A DNA stretch of 64,000 nucleotides from Bacillota bacterium. GTDB lineage: Bacteria; Bacillota; Clostridia; Christensenellales; SZUA-584. The notes beneath the pieces are model-generated. The model saw only the letters and a program-made list of their open reading frames with translations. It searched no databases and was not told where the DNA came from. Position 1 is the stretch's first letter, and every line of letters begins with the position of its first letter. Shown here piece after piece: positions 25,416 through 33,596 of the stretch. The DNA lies in contig JAEWTW010000046.1 in assembly GCA_023397655.1 (NCBI GenBank), positions 79,107 to 143,106 of the forward strand. Reading direction: 5' to 3'. Both the position numbers and the translations under genes were made by a program.

Positions 25416-26488
25416 AACACCGCCCGTCTGCGCCGTGCCTCCAGCATATCCAGAAACGCTTCTATGCGCGTGTCGTAGCCCGCGTCGCCCGTCATCTCAT
25501 CCACCACCAGCGTGAGTACCGGCAGCCCCGTGTCGTGCAGCGCCGCCTTGGCGACGATCTCTGGCATGCAGCCCATCGGGAATATCTGTATGACGCCGTC
25601 CATACCCGATTTACGCGCGCCCACGGCATGGGCGATGGTCTCTCGCGCGTGTCCACCCACGCTGACAGGCAGATACGGCGCGGACTCACGCTTCACCTCG
25701 GGCGAGTTCAGATGCAGCGGCTTCATGGCGAGGTCGCGCAGCCACCACGAAGGCGTCAGCAGGCGCTGCGTGGACACGCCCATGTGCATCAGCCGCTCTT
25801 CGATATTCAGGTTGGCATACGGCTCAAACATCGAATACACCTCCCCCGCGATCGCGACACGCAATGGTTTCTTTGCCGCGTCCACAGCGATTCGCCGCAT
25901 GTTTTGCCTATGCTTTTTGAGCGCTTGCAGCGCCGCACGCGTCCCATGTGCACCGCACATATCGCAGCGGCACGCGTCCAGCTCACGCCCGCACGCGCCG
26001 GGGCATGCCTCGTATCCGGCGGTGTTATGTGCCGCCGCATCCAGCGCGTCCGCCTGCTTGAGTATGCGGTAAGCCTGCCTCATCGCCGCCAGCTTGGCGG
26101 CCTTTGATTCGCGGCTGGCCTTGCCGATCTGCCCGAAGCGGCTCAGCAGCGTACCCAGACCAATCTCGGACGGCGCGTCGATTACGATCACGTCCGTCGG
26201 ATATCCTGCTTTTTTGAGCAGCCGCCCGAACAGTTCCCCGTATTCGCCGAAACGACAGGGCCCGCAGCTGCCCGTGATCAGCACGGTGTCCGCCCCCCGC
26301 TCAATGCCGTCCATAAAGTTGCCCATCATAATTTTGAAGGGCAGGCACATATCCTCAGGCGCGACCATCGTGCCGCGCTGCATGATCGTCCGGTTGTTCT
26401 CCGGCACTATGAAGCCGATGCCGAGCGCGTCACACAGCGCCCGCATGGCCATATGCGTATTCCCCAACCGGGGTATCGTGAGTACCAA
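25406..26488 (-). CDS. 2-hydroxyacyl-CoA dehydratase-like protein (DUF2229/CoA-activase-associated), larger subunit
   Basis: A 360-aa protein of the family that accompanies HgdC-type activases. It starts LTIPRLGNTHMAMRALCDALG and has multiple cysteines in motifs CLPFKIMMGN, GSCGPCRFGEYG and CPGACGRELDACRCDMCGAHG that could bind an Fe-S cluster. The TTG at 26488 is chosen because AAAGGAGG precedes it and homologous N-termini begin here; it overlaps the upstream gene by 59 bases. Likely co-translated with the activase and the smaller partner. The enzyme's substrate is not known. Confidence 0.7.
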   Translation of the reverse strand: MVLTIPRLGNTHMAMRALCDALGIGFIVPENNRTIMQRGTMVAPEDMCLPFKIMMGNFMDGIERGADTVLITGSCGPCRFGEYGELFGRLLKKAGYPTDVIVIDAPSEIGLGTLLSRFGQIGKASRESKAAKLAAMRQAYRILKQADALDAAAHNTAGYEACPGACGRELDACRCDMCGAHGTRAALQALKKHRQNMRRIAVDAAKKPLRVAIAGEVYSMFEPYANLNIEERLMHMGVSTQRLLTPSWWLRDLAMKPLHLNSPEVKRESAPYLPVSVGGHARETIAHAVGARKSGMDGVIQIFPMGCMPEIVAKAALHDTGLPVLTLVVDEMTGDAGYDTRIEAFLDMLEARRRRAVLWA

Positions 26489-27374
26489 TGCACTTCCTCC
26501 TTTGCAGCATGTCCGCGAACGCCTCCAGCCGCGTGTCAAAGCCCGCCTCACCGGTGTGCTCATCCAGCTTCAGCGTCATCATCGCGGCGTTTTCAGCAAC
26601 GTCGCGTATCAGCGCCTCCACCACTGCGTCCACACCGCATCCGAACGCGGACACGTAGACGATGCCGTCCGCCTGACCGCTTTTCAGCAGGTACAGAGCT
26701 GCGCCGTGATACCGCTGTGCGTAATACCAGAACGGCGTTTTGGTGAGCGCGTCCATCTGCGCGGCGATGTGCGCATCGCTCACGCGCTCGTGCGTTATGA
26801 CACCGATACCCAGCACGTGCAGCTTGCGGATCAGATCCATATTAACAAACTTATCATAGATATTGTAAGCGTGCCCGATGAGCGCCACAGTGTGCGCATA
26901 GCCTGTATCGCGTATGCCCTCCGGTTGCGCTTGCTGCGCCGCCACAGCCTGCTCATACGCACCCCCCCAGCGGTGTTCTGCACCGATTTTACGCGACGCG
27001 TCCCGTGCCCATGCTTTAAGCCCGCCGCCCGTTACATCATATAACGGCGTATCGATCAGCTGCTTACCGTTCGCCGCTTGCCGAGCCAACTCCGATATAC
27101 CACAGAACATCGGGCAGACACTCTGGCGCTTGGTGACGCGCATCAGCCGCGGCGCGAGTATGGCATCGCAGCGCTCCGACAGCCACGCGGCGTGGCCGCA
27201 GAACAGCTTGACAGGCAGACACGCTTCGCTTTCGCAGCTGCGCACGCCCGCATCCAGTATGCTCTTATCCGTCGCGGGCGACACGATCACCTCTGCGCCC
27301 AGTCCGGAAAAAAACGCGCGCGCAAATTCGCGGTAAATGCAAAAAAGAAGACCGTTCGGTATACCAATCACCAT
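26430..27374 (-). CDS. 2-hydroxyacyl-CoA dehydratase-like protein (DUF2229), N-terminal partner
   Basis: A 314-aa protein starting GIPNGLLFCIYREFARAFFSGLG, with conserved cysteines in CESEACLPVKLFCGH and the MRVTKRQSVCPMFCG segment. This order (DUF2229-like, DUF2229-like, activase) corresponds to a long fused protein in some Clostridia, here split into three genes. GGAG precedes the ATG. It is the first gene of the operon. A redox or radical-type reaction on an unknown substrate is likely from the family. Confidence 0.7.
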   Translation of the reverse strand: MVIGIPNGLLFCIYREFARAFFSGLGAEVIVSPATDKSILDAGVRSCESEACLPVKLFCGHAAWLSERCDAILAPRLMRVTKRQSVCPMFCGISELARQAANGKQLIDTPLYDVTGGGLKAWARDASRKIGAEHRWGGAYEQAVAAQQAQPEGIRDTGYAHTVALIGHAYNIYDKFVNMDLIRKLHVLGIGVITHERVSDAHIAAQMDALTKTPFWYYAQRYHGAALYLLKSGQADGIVYVSAFGCGVDAVVEALIRDVAENAAMMTLKLDEHTGEAGFDTRLEAFADMLQRRKCIGTHDTPVGEYAYGHAGAV

Positions 27375-27560
27375 ATGCTCATCTCCATGAAATTAGGCTT
27401 TGCGCGGCCGCGCGAAAATATTCTGCTTGATATTGGCACTGACGAGTCTGCACATATGTCATTGACAGTACAGAGGATGAAATAGAACCAGTGAAATTCG
27501 TTCAAATTCTTTATGTGTCTGCTTCGACGATATGAATCCATATAGTTTTCTCAGCAACTG

Positions 27561-27582
27561 AAAAACGCCATTTTCATGGCGT
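27561..27582 (-). terminator. Terminator for the phosphotriesterase-like gene
   Basis: Read on the minus strand, ACGCCAT (27582-27576) and ATGGCGT (27571-27565) flank a GAAA loop and are followed by TTTTT. Confidence 0.75.
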
Positions 27583-27621
27583 CTATCAGGTGTAAGATCC
27601 CATACCTTTCGGTATACGGGG

Positions 27622-28554
27622 CTAAAGTGATTGGGACATCACCAGCGCTTTGGCTGGGTTCGAGGTGGTGATGATGTCCACTGCGGCCTGCCCGATGCGC
27701 TCCGCCAGCAAGTGGCGGAATGTCTCCAGAATGAAGTCCAGCCCGAACGCCGCGCCGTAGCTCTTCAGGCGTTCGTTGGTGGTGTCCATGCCCACCAGCA
27801 GTTTATCTGTATATCCGCGCTCCGCCATGTGCGCGATCAGCTTTATTTCGTCCTCGTCGCTCTTGTATTTCAGGCGGTGTATCGTGTCGTATTCAAGGTA
27901 TGCGCCCGCCTCCGCCACTGCCTCGTGCACACCAACGTCGGCGCACGCCCGGTCCATGTGGCAGATGATCACGCGGCCCGGCTCGATACCGAAGCGCGAG
28001 TAGTAGGACAGCAGCTTCATCGCGTCCGCGTTGGTATCCATGTGCACCAGCACCGGTGCGCCCGTCTCCGCCGCCGCATGCGCTGCCGCTTCAAACAGCA
28101 TCGCGTAATCGGCGTTCGCGTCCATCTCGCCCGGAATGGCAGCGCATTTCACAATGCCCGCCCGTGCGTCCATGCCGTCCATGCCTTTGGTCACTTCGTC
28201 GATATAGATACGGGTCAGCGCGTCGCCGCCTTTGTCCAATATGCCTTCCACCATAAACTCCGTTTTGTGGAAGCCGGTCACCGATATAATGTTGACGCCG
28301 GATTCCCGCGACGCTCGTACAAGCTCCTTCGCCATGCGCCCGCACCCGTACGGCTGCGCGTCCACGAGACTCACGCCGCCCGCGTTTTTGTACAGCTTCA
28401 GCTCAGCCAGCGACTTGCCGAAGTCGTCCATGTACAGCGAACCGCTCACCTTGCGGGACGGCCCGTCCTCAAGAAAAAGATGCTCGTGGCACTGGCACCA
28501 GCCCAGCGCTTCCGGCTCAATATCTCCCAACAATGTACGGATTGTCTGACCCAT
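27622..28554 (-). CDS. Phosphotriesterase-family metal-dependent hydrolase
   Basis: A 310-aa TIM-barrel protein. The first metal motif is CHEHLF, a carboxylated-lysine candidate lies in VHMDTN/VTKGM region, and the LVGMDTTN segment supplies the last aspartate, as in the PTE-like lactonase group (PhnP/Php families). Many such proteins are lactonases rather than organophosphate hydrolases; the substrate is unknown here. The ATG at 28554 is preferred because GTGAGAG lies upstream; a GTG at 28566 is also in frame. Confidence 0.8.
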   Translation of the reverse strand: MGQTIRTLLGDIEPEALGWCQCHEHLFLEDGPSRKVSGSLYMDDFGKSLAELKLYKNAGGVSLVDAQPYGCGRMAKELVRASRESGVNIISVTGFHKTEFMVEGILDKGGDALTRIYIDEVTKGMDGMDARAGIVKCAAIPGEMDANADYAMLFEAAAHAAAETGAPVLVHMDTNADAMKLLSYYSRFGIEPGRVIICHMDRACADVGVHEAVAEAGAYLEYDTIHRLKYKSDEDEIKLIAHMAERGYTDKLLVGMDTTNERLKSYGAAFGLDFILETFRHLLAERIGQAAVDIITTSNPAKALVMSQSL

Positions 28555-28739
28555 CAATGCTCTCACTTTCGGATGTCATGGTTTTTCGGTTCATTATAAC
28601 AGCCGTCCGAACGGTTGTCCATCGCTCAGCCCGCAATCTCCACATTACCAAATCAACAAAAAACAAATATCACGGATAAAATAACAAAATATTTGAAGAT
28701 CCTCCGATTGACCAAAAAGCAACCGGTTTCTATAATTAA

Positions 28740-28771
28740 ATTGTATTCAATTTCTTTTTATTGTATACAAT
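28740..28771. promoter_or_regulatory. Pair of operator-like palindromes upstream of the SDR gene
   Basis: ATTGTATTCAAT (28740-28751) and ATTGTATACAAT (28760-28771) are near-identical 12-bp palindromes, 20 bases apart centre to centre (two helical turns). They lie in a gap of about 300 bases that is otherwise AT-rich with no gene. A GntR-like regulator binding TTGTATACAA is one possibility; no regulator gene is adjacent. Confidence 0.5.
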
Positions 28772-28854
28772 CTTTGGCGTCTTATCCATGCTGCTTAGTC
28801 AATGCTTAAAGCCAAATTCCATTAATTTATTCAGATCGAAAAGGAGAAAGTAGA

Positions 28855-29652
28855 ATGAAAACCGGATTGGATGGAAAGAAAGTGCTCGTCACCGGCTCCA
28901 CATTGGGTCTTGGCCGGGGCATAGCAGAGTTGTTCGCTGAAGAGGGCGCACATGTGATTGTGAATGGACGCAACGAGGCAACGGTAAATGAGGTGCGCGA
29001 CCAGATTGCCGCCAAGTATCCCCATGCTGTTGTCAGCGGCTTCGCGGCGGATGTCTCCACCCCCGAAGGTATTCAGTCGCTGTACGAAAAAAGCTCAAAG
29101 GGAGGTCCCATCGACATACTGATAAACAATACCGGCATTTACTTTGTCAAAAAGTTTGCCGAGGTGACGGATGACGAGTGGTTTAACATTTTCAATGTCA
29201 ATATCATGAGCGTTGTTCGGCTCTGCCGTCTGGTGCTGCCTGAAATGCTCGCCAGAAATTCCGGTAAGATAATCAACATTGCCAGCGAAGCCGGATTGCG
29301 CCCCAACGCCGACATGATACATTATTCCGCCACCAAATCCTGCATGATCGGCCTCAGCCGCGGTTTGGCCGAGCTGACAAAAGGCTCAAAAGTCACCGTT
29401 AACAGCGTGCTTCCTGTCGCCACCTGGACGGAGGGTGTGGCGGACTACATCAAGACGATTGCCCAGCGCGACGGCTGCACGGTGGAGGAAGCCATGAAGA
29501 ACTACTACACCACCGGGCAGGACAGGGATTCGCTTATCCAGCGGTTTCTGACGGTGGATGAAGTATCCAAAACGGTGCTGTTTGCTGCCATCAACGACGG
29601 TGTGAACGGCAATGCCATACTCATAGACGGGGGTACGATCAAACACATTTAG
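28855..29652 (+). CDS. Short-chain dehydrogenase/reductase (SDR)
   Basis: A 265-aa classical SDR. The cofactor motif is TGSTLGLGRG, then NNTG, catalytic serine in INIASEAG, and YSATK with the catalytic Tyr and Lys. Arginine in NGRNE favours NADP. The substrate is not predictable. AAAAGGAG precedes the ATG. It appears to be a single-gene transcript, controlled perhaps by the palindromic pair upstream. Confidence 0.92.
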   Translation: MKTGLDGKKVLVTGSTLGLGRGIAELFAEEGAHVIVNGRNEATVNEVRDQIAAKYPHAVVSGFAADVSTPEGIQSLYEKSSKGGPIDILINNTGIYFVKKFAEVTDDEWFNIFNVNIMSVVRLCRLVLPEMLARNSGKIINIASEAGLRPNADMIHYSATKSCMIGLSRGLAELTKGSKVTVNSVLPVATWTEGVADYIKTIAQRDGCTVEEAMKNYYTTGQDRDSLIQRFLTVDEVSKTVLFAAINDGVNGNAILIDGGTIKHI

Positions 29653-29721
29653 GACTGTCGGCAGTGCGTGCGAGAAACGCAGACATCTCACCATCCGACA
29701 GCCCCAAAACGCTTCCTGTTG

Positions 29722-31902
29722 TTACTGACTGCAGCTTGTGCCCGGCAGCGTGCGGTCTTTGCCGCCGCGTCTGAACAGTGATATGATCGCGATCACGATG
29801 ACCGCCAGCAGCACCACGCCCAGAATGTAGACCATCGGGTTTTCCAGCAGCGCCACACTGGTGATCGCACCTTCGCCCGCGGCTTCCACCTCGCCCGCAA
29901 TGGGAATCTGAGTGAGATTGGGGAATATCGCGCTGCCCACCAGGTTGACCAGCATCGCCATCACATAGGCGAGCCCGGTCTGATAACCAATCGCGATGAG
30001 CGTCCATTTCCATGTGCCCATCTCACGGCGGATTGCGCCGATGGCTGCGAAGCACGGAGCCGCGAGCAGCGTAAATATCATGAATGCGTAGCCCGTGACA
30101 GCCGTAAACATCAGCGGTGTGTGCGCAGAGAGCAGTGCGAACGTGGACACCACAACCTCTTTGGCGATGAGTCCGGTCACGGAAGCGACGGCGGACATCC
30201 AGTTGCCAAAGCCCAGCGGCGCGAAAATCGGTGCCAGCACTTTACCGATGCCGGCCAGCATGCTTTGGTCAATCTGCTCCGGCGCAAGGTACTGGAACGA
30301 GAAGGAGAACGACTGCAGGAACCACAACGCGGCGCAGGCGATGAATATCACCGTACCAGCTTTGATGATGAACGCCTTGCCCTTCTCCCACATGTGTATC
30401 ACCACGCCCTTCACACGCGGCAGCTTGTAAGCCGGCAGCTCCATCACGAACGGAGCGGGCTTGCCCTTGAACAGCTTGGTGCGCTTTAATATCAGGCCGG
30501 AGAGTATCACCATCACGATGCCGACGAGGTACATGGACGGCCCCACCCATGTCGCTTCGCTGAACACCATGGCGACGAACAGCGCAAACACCGGCAGCTT
30601 CGCACCGCAGGGTATGAACGGCGTCAGCATGATCGTCATCTTGCGGTCATTTTCATTCTCGATGGTACGCGACGCCATCACAGCAGGCACCGAGCACCCT
30701 GTGCCAATCAGCATCGGGATAAACGACTTGCCGGATAATCCGAACCGGCGGAATATGCGGTCCATGATGAACGCGACGCGCGCCATGTAACCCACATCCT
30801 CCAGTATTGAAATGAACAGGTACAATATCATCAGCTGCGGCACAAACACCAACACTGCCCCTACGCCGCCGATGATGCCGTCAATGATGAGGCTCAAGAC
30901 CCATGCGGATGCGCCCCAGCCTACGAGCAGGCTTTCCACGCCGCCGGATATCCAGCCGACCAGCTCTTCCACCCACCCGATCGTCCAGTCACCCACCGTC
31001 TGAATGGACACGTAGTACACGCCCCACATGATGAGAAAGAATATCGGCAGCGCCAGCCAGCGGTTGGTCAGCACCCTATCGATCTTATCCGATACGGACA
31101 GTCTGGGCCGCGCCTTCTTCTTGTACGAGCCGGACAGTACCGCGGTTACGGCTTCATATCGTTCATTGGTGATGATGCTCTCCGCGTCGTCATCCATTTC
31201 CGTTTCCGTCGCTGAAATGATGCCTTCAATCTGCGCGCTCAGCGATTCCGGTATTGTGATCTTCTTCAACAAGTCTTCGTCACGCTCAAACAGCTTGACA
31301 GCCAGCCAGCGCGGATTGTAGCCCGCCAGCGACGGCTCGGCGGATGCCGCTTCGCCGATTTTAGCCAGCGTGGCCTCCACCTGTTTGGAGAACACCTGAG
31401 GTACGGGTTTGCGCCCCGCGAGGCTCAACGCTTTATCCACCAGCGCGTCCAGCCCGACGTTCTTCGCGGCGGATATGGGCACAACAGGACACCCGAAGCT
31501 TTTCTCAAGCGCTGTGTAGTCGATCTCGTCACCGCGTTTTTGCACGATGTCAATCATATTAAGCGCCACCACCACGGGGACGCCCAGTTCGACGATCTGA
31601 GTGGTCAGATACAGGTTACGTTCCAGATTGGACGCATCCACGATGTTGATGATGGCATCGGGCTTCTCCTGCAGAATGAAATCCCGCGCGACCACCTCTT
31701 CCAGCGTGTAGGGAGACAGCGAATAAATACCGGGTAAGTCTACGATGATGACGTCGTTCTTATGCCGCCTTAAGCGCCCTTCCTTCTTCTCCACCGTTAC
31801 ACCGGGCCAGTTGCCCACATACTGTGTGCTGCCCGTCAGTGCGTTGAACAGAGTGGTTTTGCCGCTGTTGGGATTGCCCGCCAGCGCGATCTTCAAAGAC
31901 AT
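29722..31902 (-). CDS. feoB: Ferrous iron transport protein B (GTP-driven Fe(II) permease)
   Basis: A 726-aa inner-membrane Fe(II) transporter. The N-terminal G domain carries G1 GNPNSGKTT, G3 DLPG, G4 NMID and G5 SAAK, followed by a GDI-like helical segment and a membrane domain with two Gate motifs (for example GTGCSVPAV and the later PFIPCGAKLP). The C-terminus ends in a short cysteine tail (GTSCSQ). It lies downstream of feoA, with a TTAG-N6-CTAA box in the gap, suggesting iron control. No feoC was seen. Confidence 0.96.
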   Translation of the reverse strand: MSLKIALAGNPNSGKTTLFNALTGSTQYVGNWPGVTVEKKEGRLRRHKNDVIIVDLPGIYSLSPYTLEEVVARDFILQEKPDAIINIVDASNLERNLYLTTQIVELGVPVVVALNMIDIVQKRGDEIDYTALEKSFGCPVVPISAAKNVGLDALVDKALSLAGRKPVPQVFSKQVEATLAKIGEAASAEPSLAGYNPRWLAVKLFERDEDLLKKITIPESLSAQIEGIISATETEMDDDAESIITNERYEAVTAVLSGSYKKKARPRLSVSDKIDRVLTNRWLALPIFFLIMWGVYYVSIQTVGDWTIGWVEELVGWISGGVESLLVGWGASAWVLSLIIDGIIGGVGAVLVFVPQLMILYLFISILEDVGYMARVAFIMDRIFRRFGLSGKSFIPMLIGTGCSVPAVMASRTIENENDRKMTIMLTPFIPCGAKLPVFALFVAMVFSEATWVGPSMYLVGIVMVILSGLILKRTKLFKGKPAPFVMELPAYKLPRVKGVVIHMWEKGKAFIIKAGTVIFIACAALWFLQSFSFSFQYLAPEQIDQSMLAGIGKVLAPIFAPLGFGNWMSAVASVTGLIAKEVVVSTFALLSAHTPLMFTAVTGYAFMIFTLLAAPCFAAIGAIRREMGTWKWTLIAIGYQTGLAYVMAMLVNLVGSAIFPNLTQIPIAGEVEAAGEGAITSVALLENPMVYILGVVLLAVIVIAIISLFRRGGKDRTLPGTSCSQ

Positions 31903-31929
31903 GCTCTCCTCCTTGCATCAGCCCCGAAG

Positions 31930-31943
31930 TTAGTTTCAACTAA
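31930..31943. promoter_or_regulatory. TTAG-N6-CTAA box between feoA and feoB
   Basis: TTAGTTTCAACTAA, an exact match to the motif found at the feoA and DUF3793 promoters. Its half-sites resemble those of DtxR/IdeR-type iron regulators. Confidence 0.6.
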
Positions 31944-31963
31944 TCTGCGGAGCACAAAAATAG

Positions 31964-32182
31964 TCACTCAACAATGATGCTTTCAGCGTCCGCCTTGCGC
32001 ACCGATAGTTCATAGCCCCGCACCGTCACTTCAATGGGGTCTCCCAGCGGCGCGACCTTGCGCACCTCAATTTGCGTTCCCTTGGTGATGCCCATATCCA
32101 TGATTCTGCGCTTCACGGCGCCTTCACCCTCCAGCTTGACGACCTTTACTGTCTGCCCCAGCGGAACCTGTTTTAACGTCAT
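31964..32182 (-). CDS. feoA: Ferrous iron transport protein A
   Basis: A 72-aa SH3-like protein that assists FeoB. The family pattern is seen in LGQTVKVVKLEGEG, RRIMDMGITKGTQIEV and PIEVTVRGYELSVRKADAE. AAAGGAG precedes the ATG. It heads the operon feoA-feoB and has its own promoter with iron-box-like sites upstream. Confidence 0.95.
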   Translation of the reverse strand: MTLKQVPLGQTVKVVKLEGEGAVKRRIMDMGITKGTQIEVRKVAPLGDPIEVTVRGYELSVRKADAESIIVE

Positions 32183-32266
32183 GGTATCCTCTCCTTTATA
32201 TCCTCATCGTCACCTTTGCGCCGACGGCGGCACAGCTTGATTCATCCGTGCAAGCAACGATATAAG

Positions 32267-32316
32267 TTAGCATCAACTAACACAATGAGTTTAACATGGC
32301 TAACTTTGCGTGTCAA
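32267..32316 (-). promoter_or_regulatory. feoA promoter with two iron-box-like operators
   Basis: On the minus strand, TTGACA (plus 32311-32316) and TAAACT (plus 32288-32293) are separated by 17 bases. A full TTAG-N6-CTAA box lies at 32267-32280, just downstream of the -10, and a degenerate one (TTTA-N6-CTAA on the plus strand) at 32290-32303 covers spacer and -10. Binding would block transcription. Confidence 0.7.
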
Positions 32317-32639
32317 CAAGAAAAATGAGAACTGCCTGTCCTTTTTAACAGCTCATCCATTCACATAAACCGTAGAGACGCGTATGATAAATTGAATATA
32401 CACTTCAGCCCGTCGTTTCACTACATAGCTTGATATAACCGGCTGCTTAAAAGAGCAGGGCTCACGGTGAAGCCCACCTGTCCGTTAACACAGAGCCTTG
32501 CCCTACGCTATGCGTATATGTATATATGAACATATTCACTAAAATTGCATATGAATATGATTACAGGGACTACAAAAGCGCGGCAATCCGCGCAGGAAAT
32601 GCAGCTGGCAGCCTGGCTGCCAATACGGGAGGAAAACAC
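32317..32639 (+). other. Intergenic region upstream of the CDP-glucose pyrophosphorylase gene
   Basis: With the feoA promoter this makes a gap of about 460 bases without a gene. It contains a G-rich/C-rich hairpin (GGGCT-TCACGGTG-AGCCC type, about 32457-32475) and further potential pairing (GAGCAGGGC with GCCTTGCCCT). The frame of the next gene extends back to 32526 but has no ribosome site there. I tested it mentally against known riboswitch consensuses and found no match. Confidence 0.4.
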
Positions 32640-33410
32640 ATGCAAGCGGTGATACTCTGCGGTGGAAAAGGCCTGAGGATGAACAGAATCACGGCATCTC
32701 AGCCCAAACCGCTGGCCGATTTGAACGGCAAACCTATACTATGGCACATCATGAATCATTTCAGCAAATACGGCGTGCGCGATTTTATACTGCCGCTGGG
32801 CTACAAAGGGGATCTGATACGGGATTACTTCAACAACTATAATACCAATCAGCTGGATTACAGGCTCTCGCTGTCTGATAACCACGTGGAATATCTGAAT
32901 GAGTTTCCGTGCGACTGGAATATCACGTTCGTGGACACCGGCGTGGAGACTCAGACCGGCGGACGTGTGAAGATGATTGAAAAGTATCTCACGGAGGATA
33001 ATTTCTTCGTGACTTACGGAGACGGCCTTGGCAACATCGACATTAATGCGCTGATGGAGCACCACATCAACATGGACCGGCTGGCTACCGTGACCGGTGT
33101 GGACTACCGGAGCCAGTATGGCGTATTGGGCGTCAAGAACGGAGCGGCCACTTCGTTCAAGGAAAAGCCGCTGTTAAGCCTGACCATCAACGCCGGCTTC
33201 TTCGTGTTCAGTAAAGCGGCGCTTCAGTACCTGACGGATGACAAGCGCGCCTCACTGGAGACCTCACTCATAAAAAAACTGACCGCGATCGATGAGCTCT
33301 CCGTTTATAAGCACGACGGCTTCTGGATAGGCGTCGACACGTATAAGGATTTGCTGACGGCACAGCAGAACTTGAACAGACTGATCAGCTCCCCCGACAA
33401 TCACCAGTAA
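32640..33410 (+). CDS. rfbF: Glucose-1-phosphate cytidylyltransferase-like nucleotidyltransferase
   Basis: A 256-aa sugar nucleotidyltransferase that would make CDP-glucose. The N-terminus has VILCGGKGLRM, followed by PKPLADLNGKPILWHIMN, VTYGDGLGNID and the FKEKP motif, all typical of RfbF-type enzymes. The start at 32640 is set by GGAGG seven bases upstream. It opens an operon with a tandem glycosyltransferase, a nucleotide-sugar epimerase/dehydratase and a CDP-glucose 4,6-dehydratase, which supports CDP-glucose as the product. Confidence 0.88.
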   Translation: MQAVILCGGKGLRMNRITASQPKPLADLNGKPILWHIMNHFSKYGVRDFILPLGYKGDLIRDYFNNYNTNQLDYRLSLSDNHVEYLNEFPCDWNITFVDTGVETQTGGRVKMIEKYLTEDNFFVTYGDGLGNIDINALMEHHINMDRLATVTGVDYRSQYGVLGVKNGAATSFKEKPLLSLTINAGFFVFSKAALQYLTDDKRASLETSLIKKLTAIDELSVYKHDGFWIGVDTYKDLLTAQQNLNRLISSPDNHQ

Positions 33411-33596
33411 AATCCATACAGCCCTGTGTGGAATGAAGCGGCAGCCTTGCCGCGATACATAGATGTTCTTTTCCCGGCGGCTTTACCCGATGCAAAACGC
33501 GGTTTGTTCAGGCGAAACGGTCGAGACGTCAAACCCCAGCCTTGCGACTATACATATTGACTAAATATATATGGAAAGGCAAGGCAGGTCATCCCC

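Noticed and set aside
24675..25478. A 267-aa plus-strand frame over the activase gene
   Set aside because: Antisense shadow; the minus-strand activase has complete ATPase and cysteine motifs.
29653..29721. Long hairpin after the SDR gene as a terminator
   Set aside because: CTGTCGG/CCGACAG arms are far apart and there is no T-run on either strand.
32317..32520. Known riboswitch in the leader of the sugar operon
   Set aside because: The hairpin GGGCT/AGCCC exists but no family consensus fits.
33420..33596. Possible cyclic-di-GMP riboswitch upstream of the tandem glycosyltransferase
   Set aside because: A GGTTTG/CAAACC pairing and a GAAA are present, but the conserved core order and the second helix of that riboswitch are missing.
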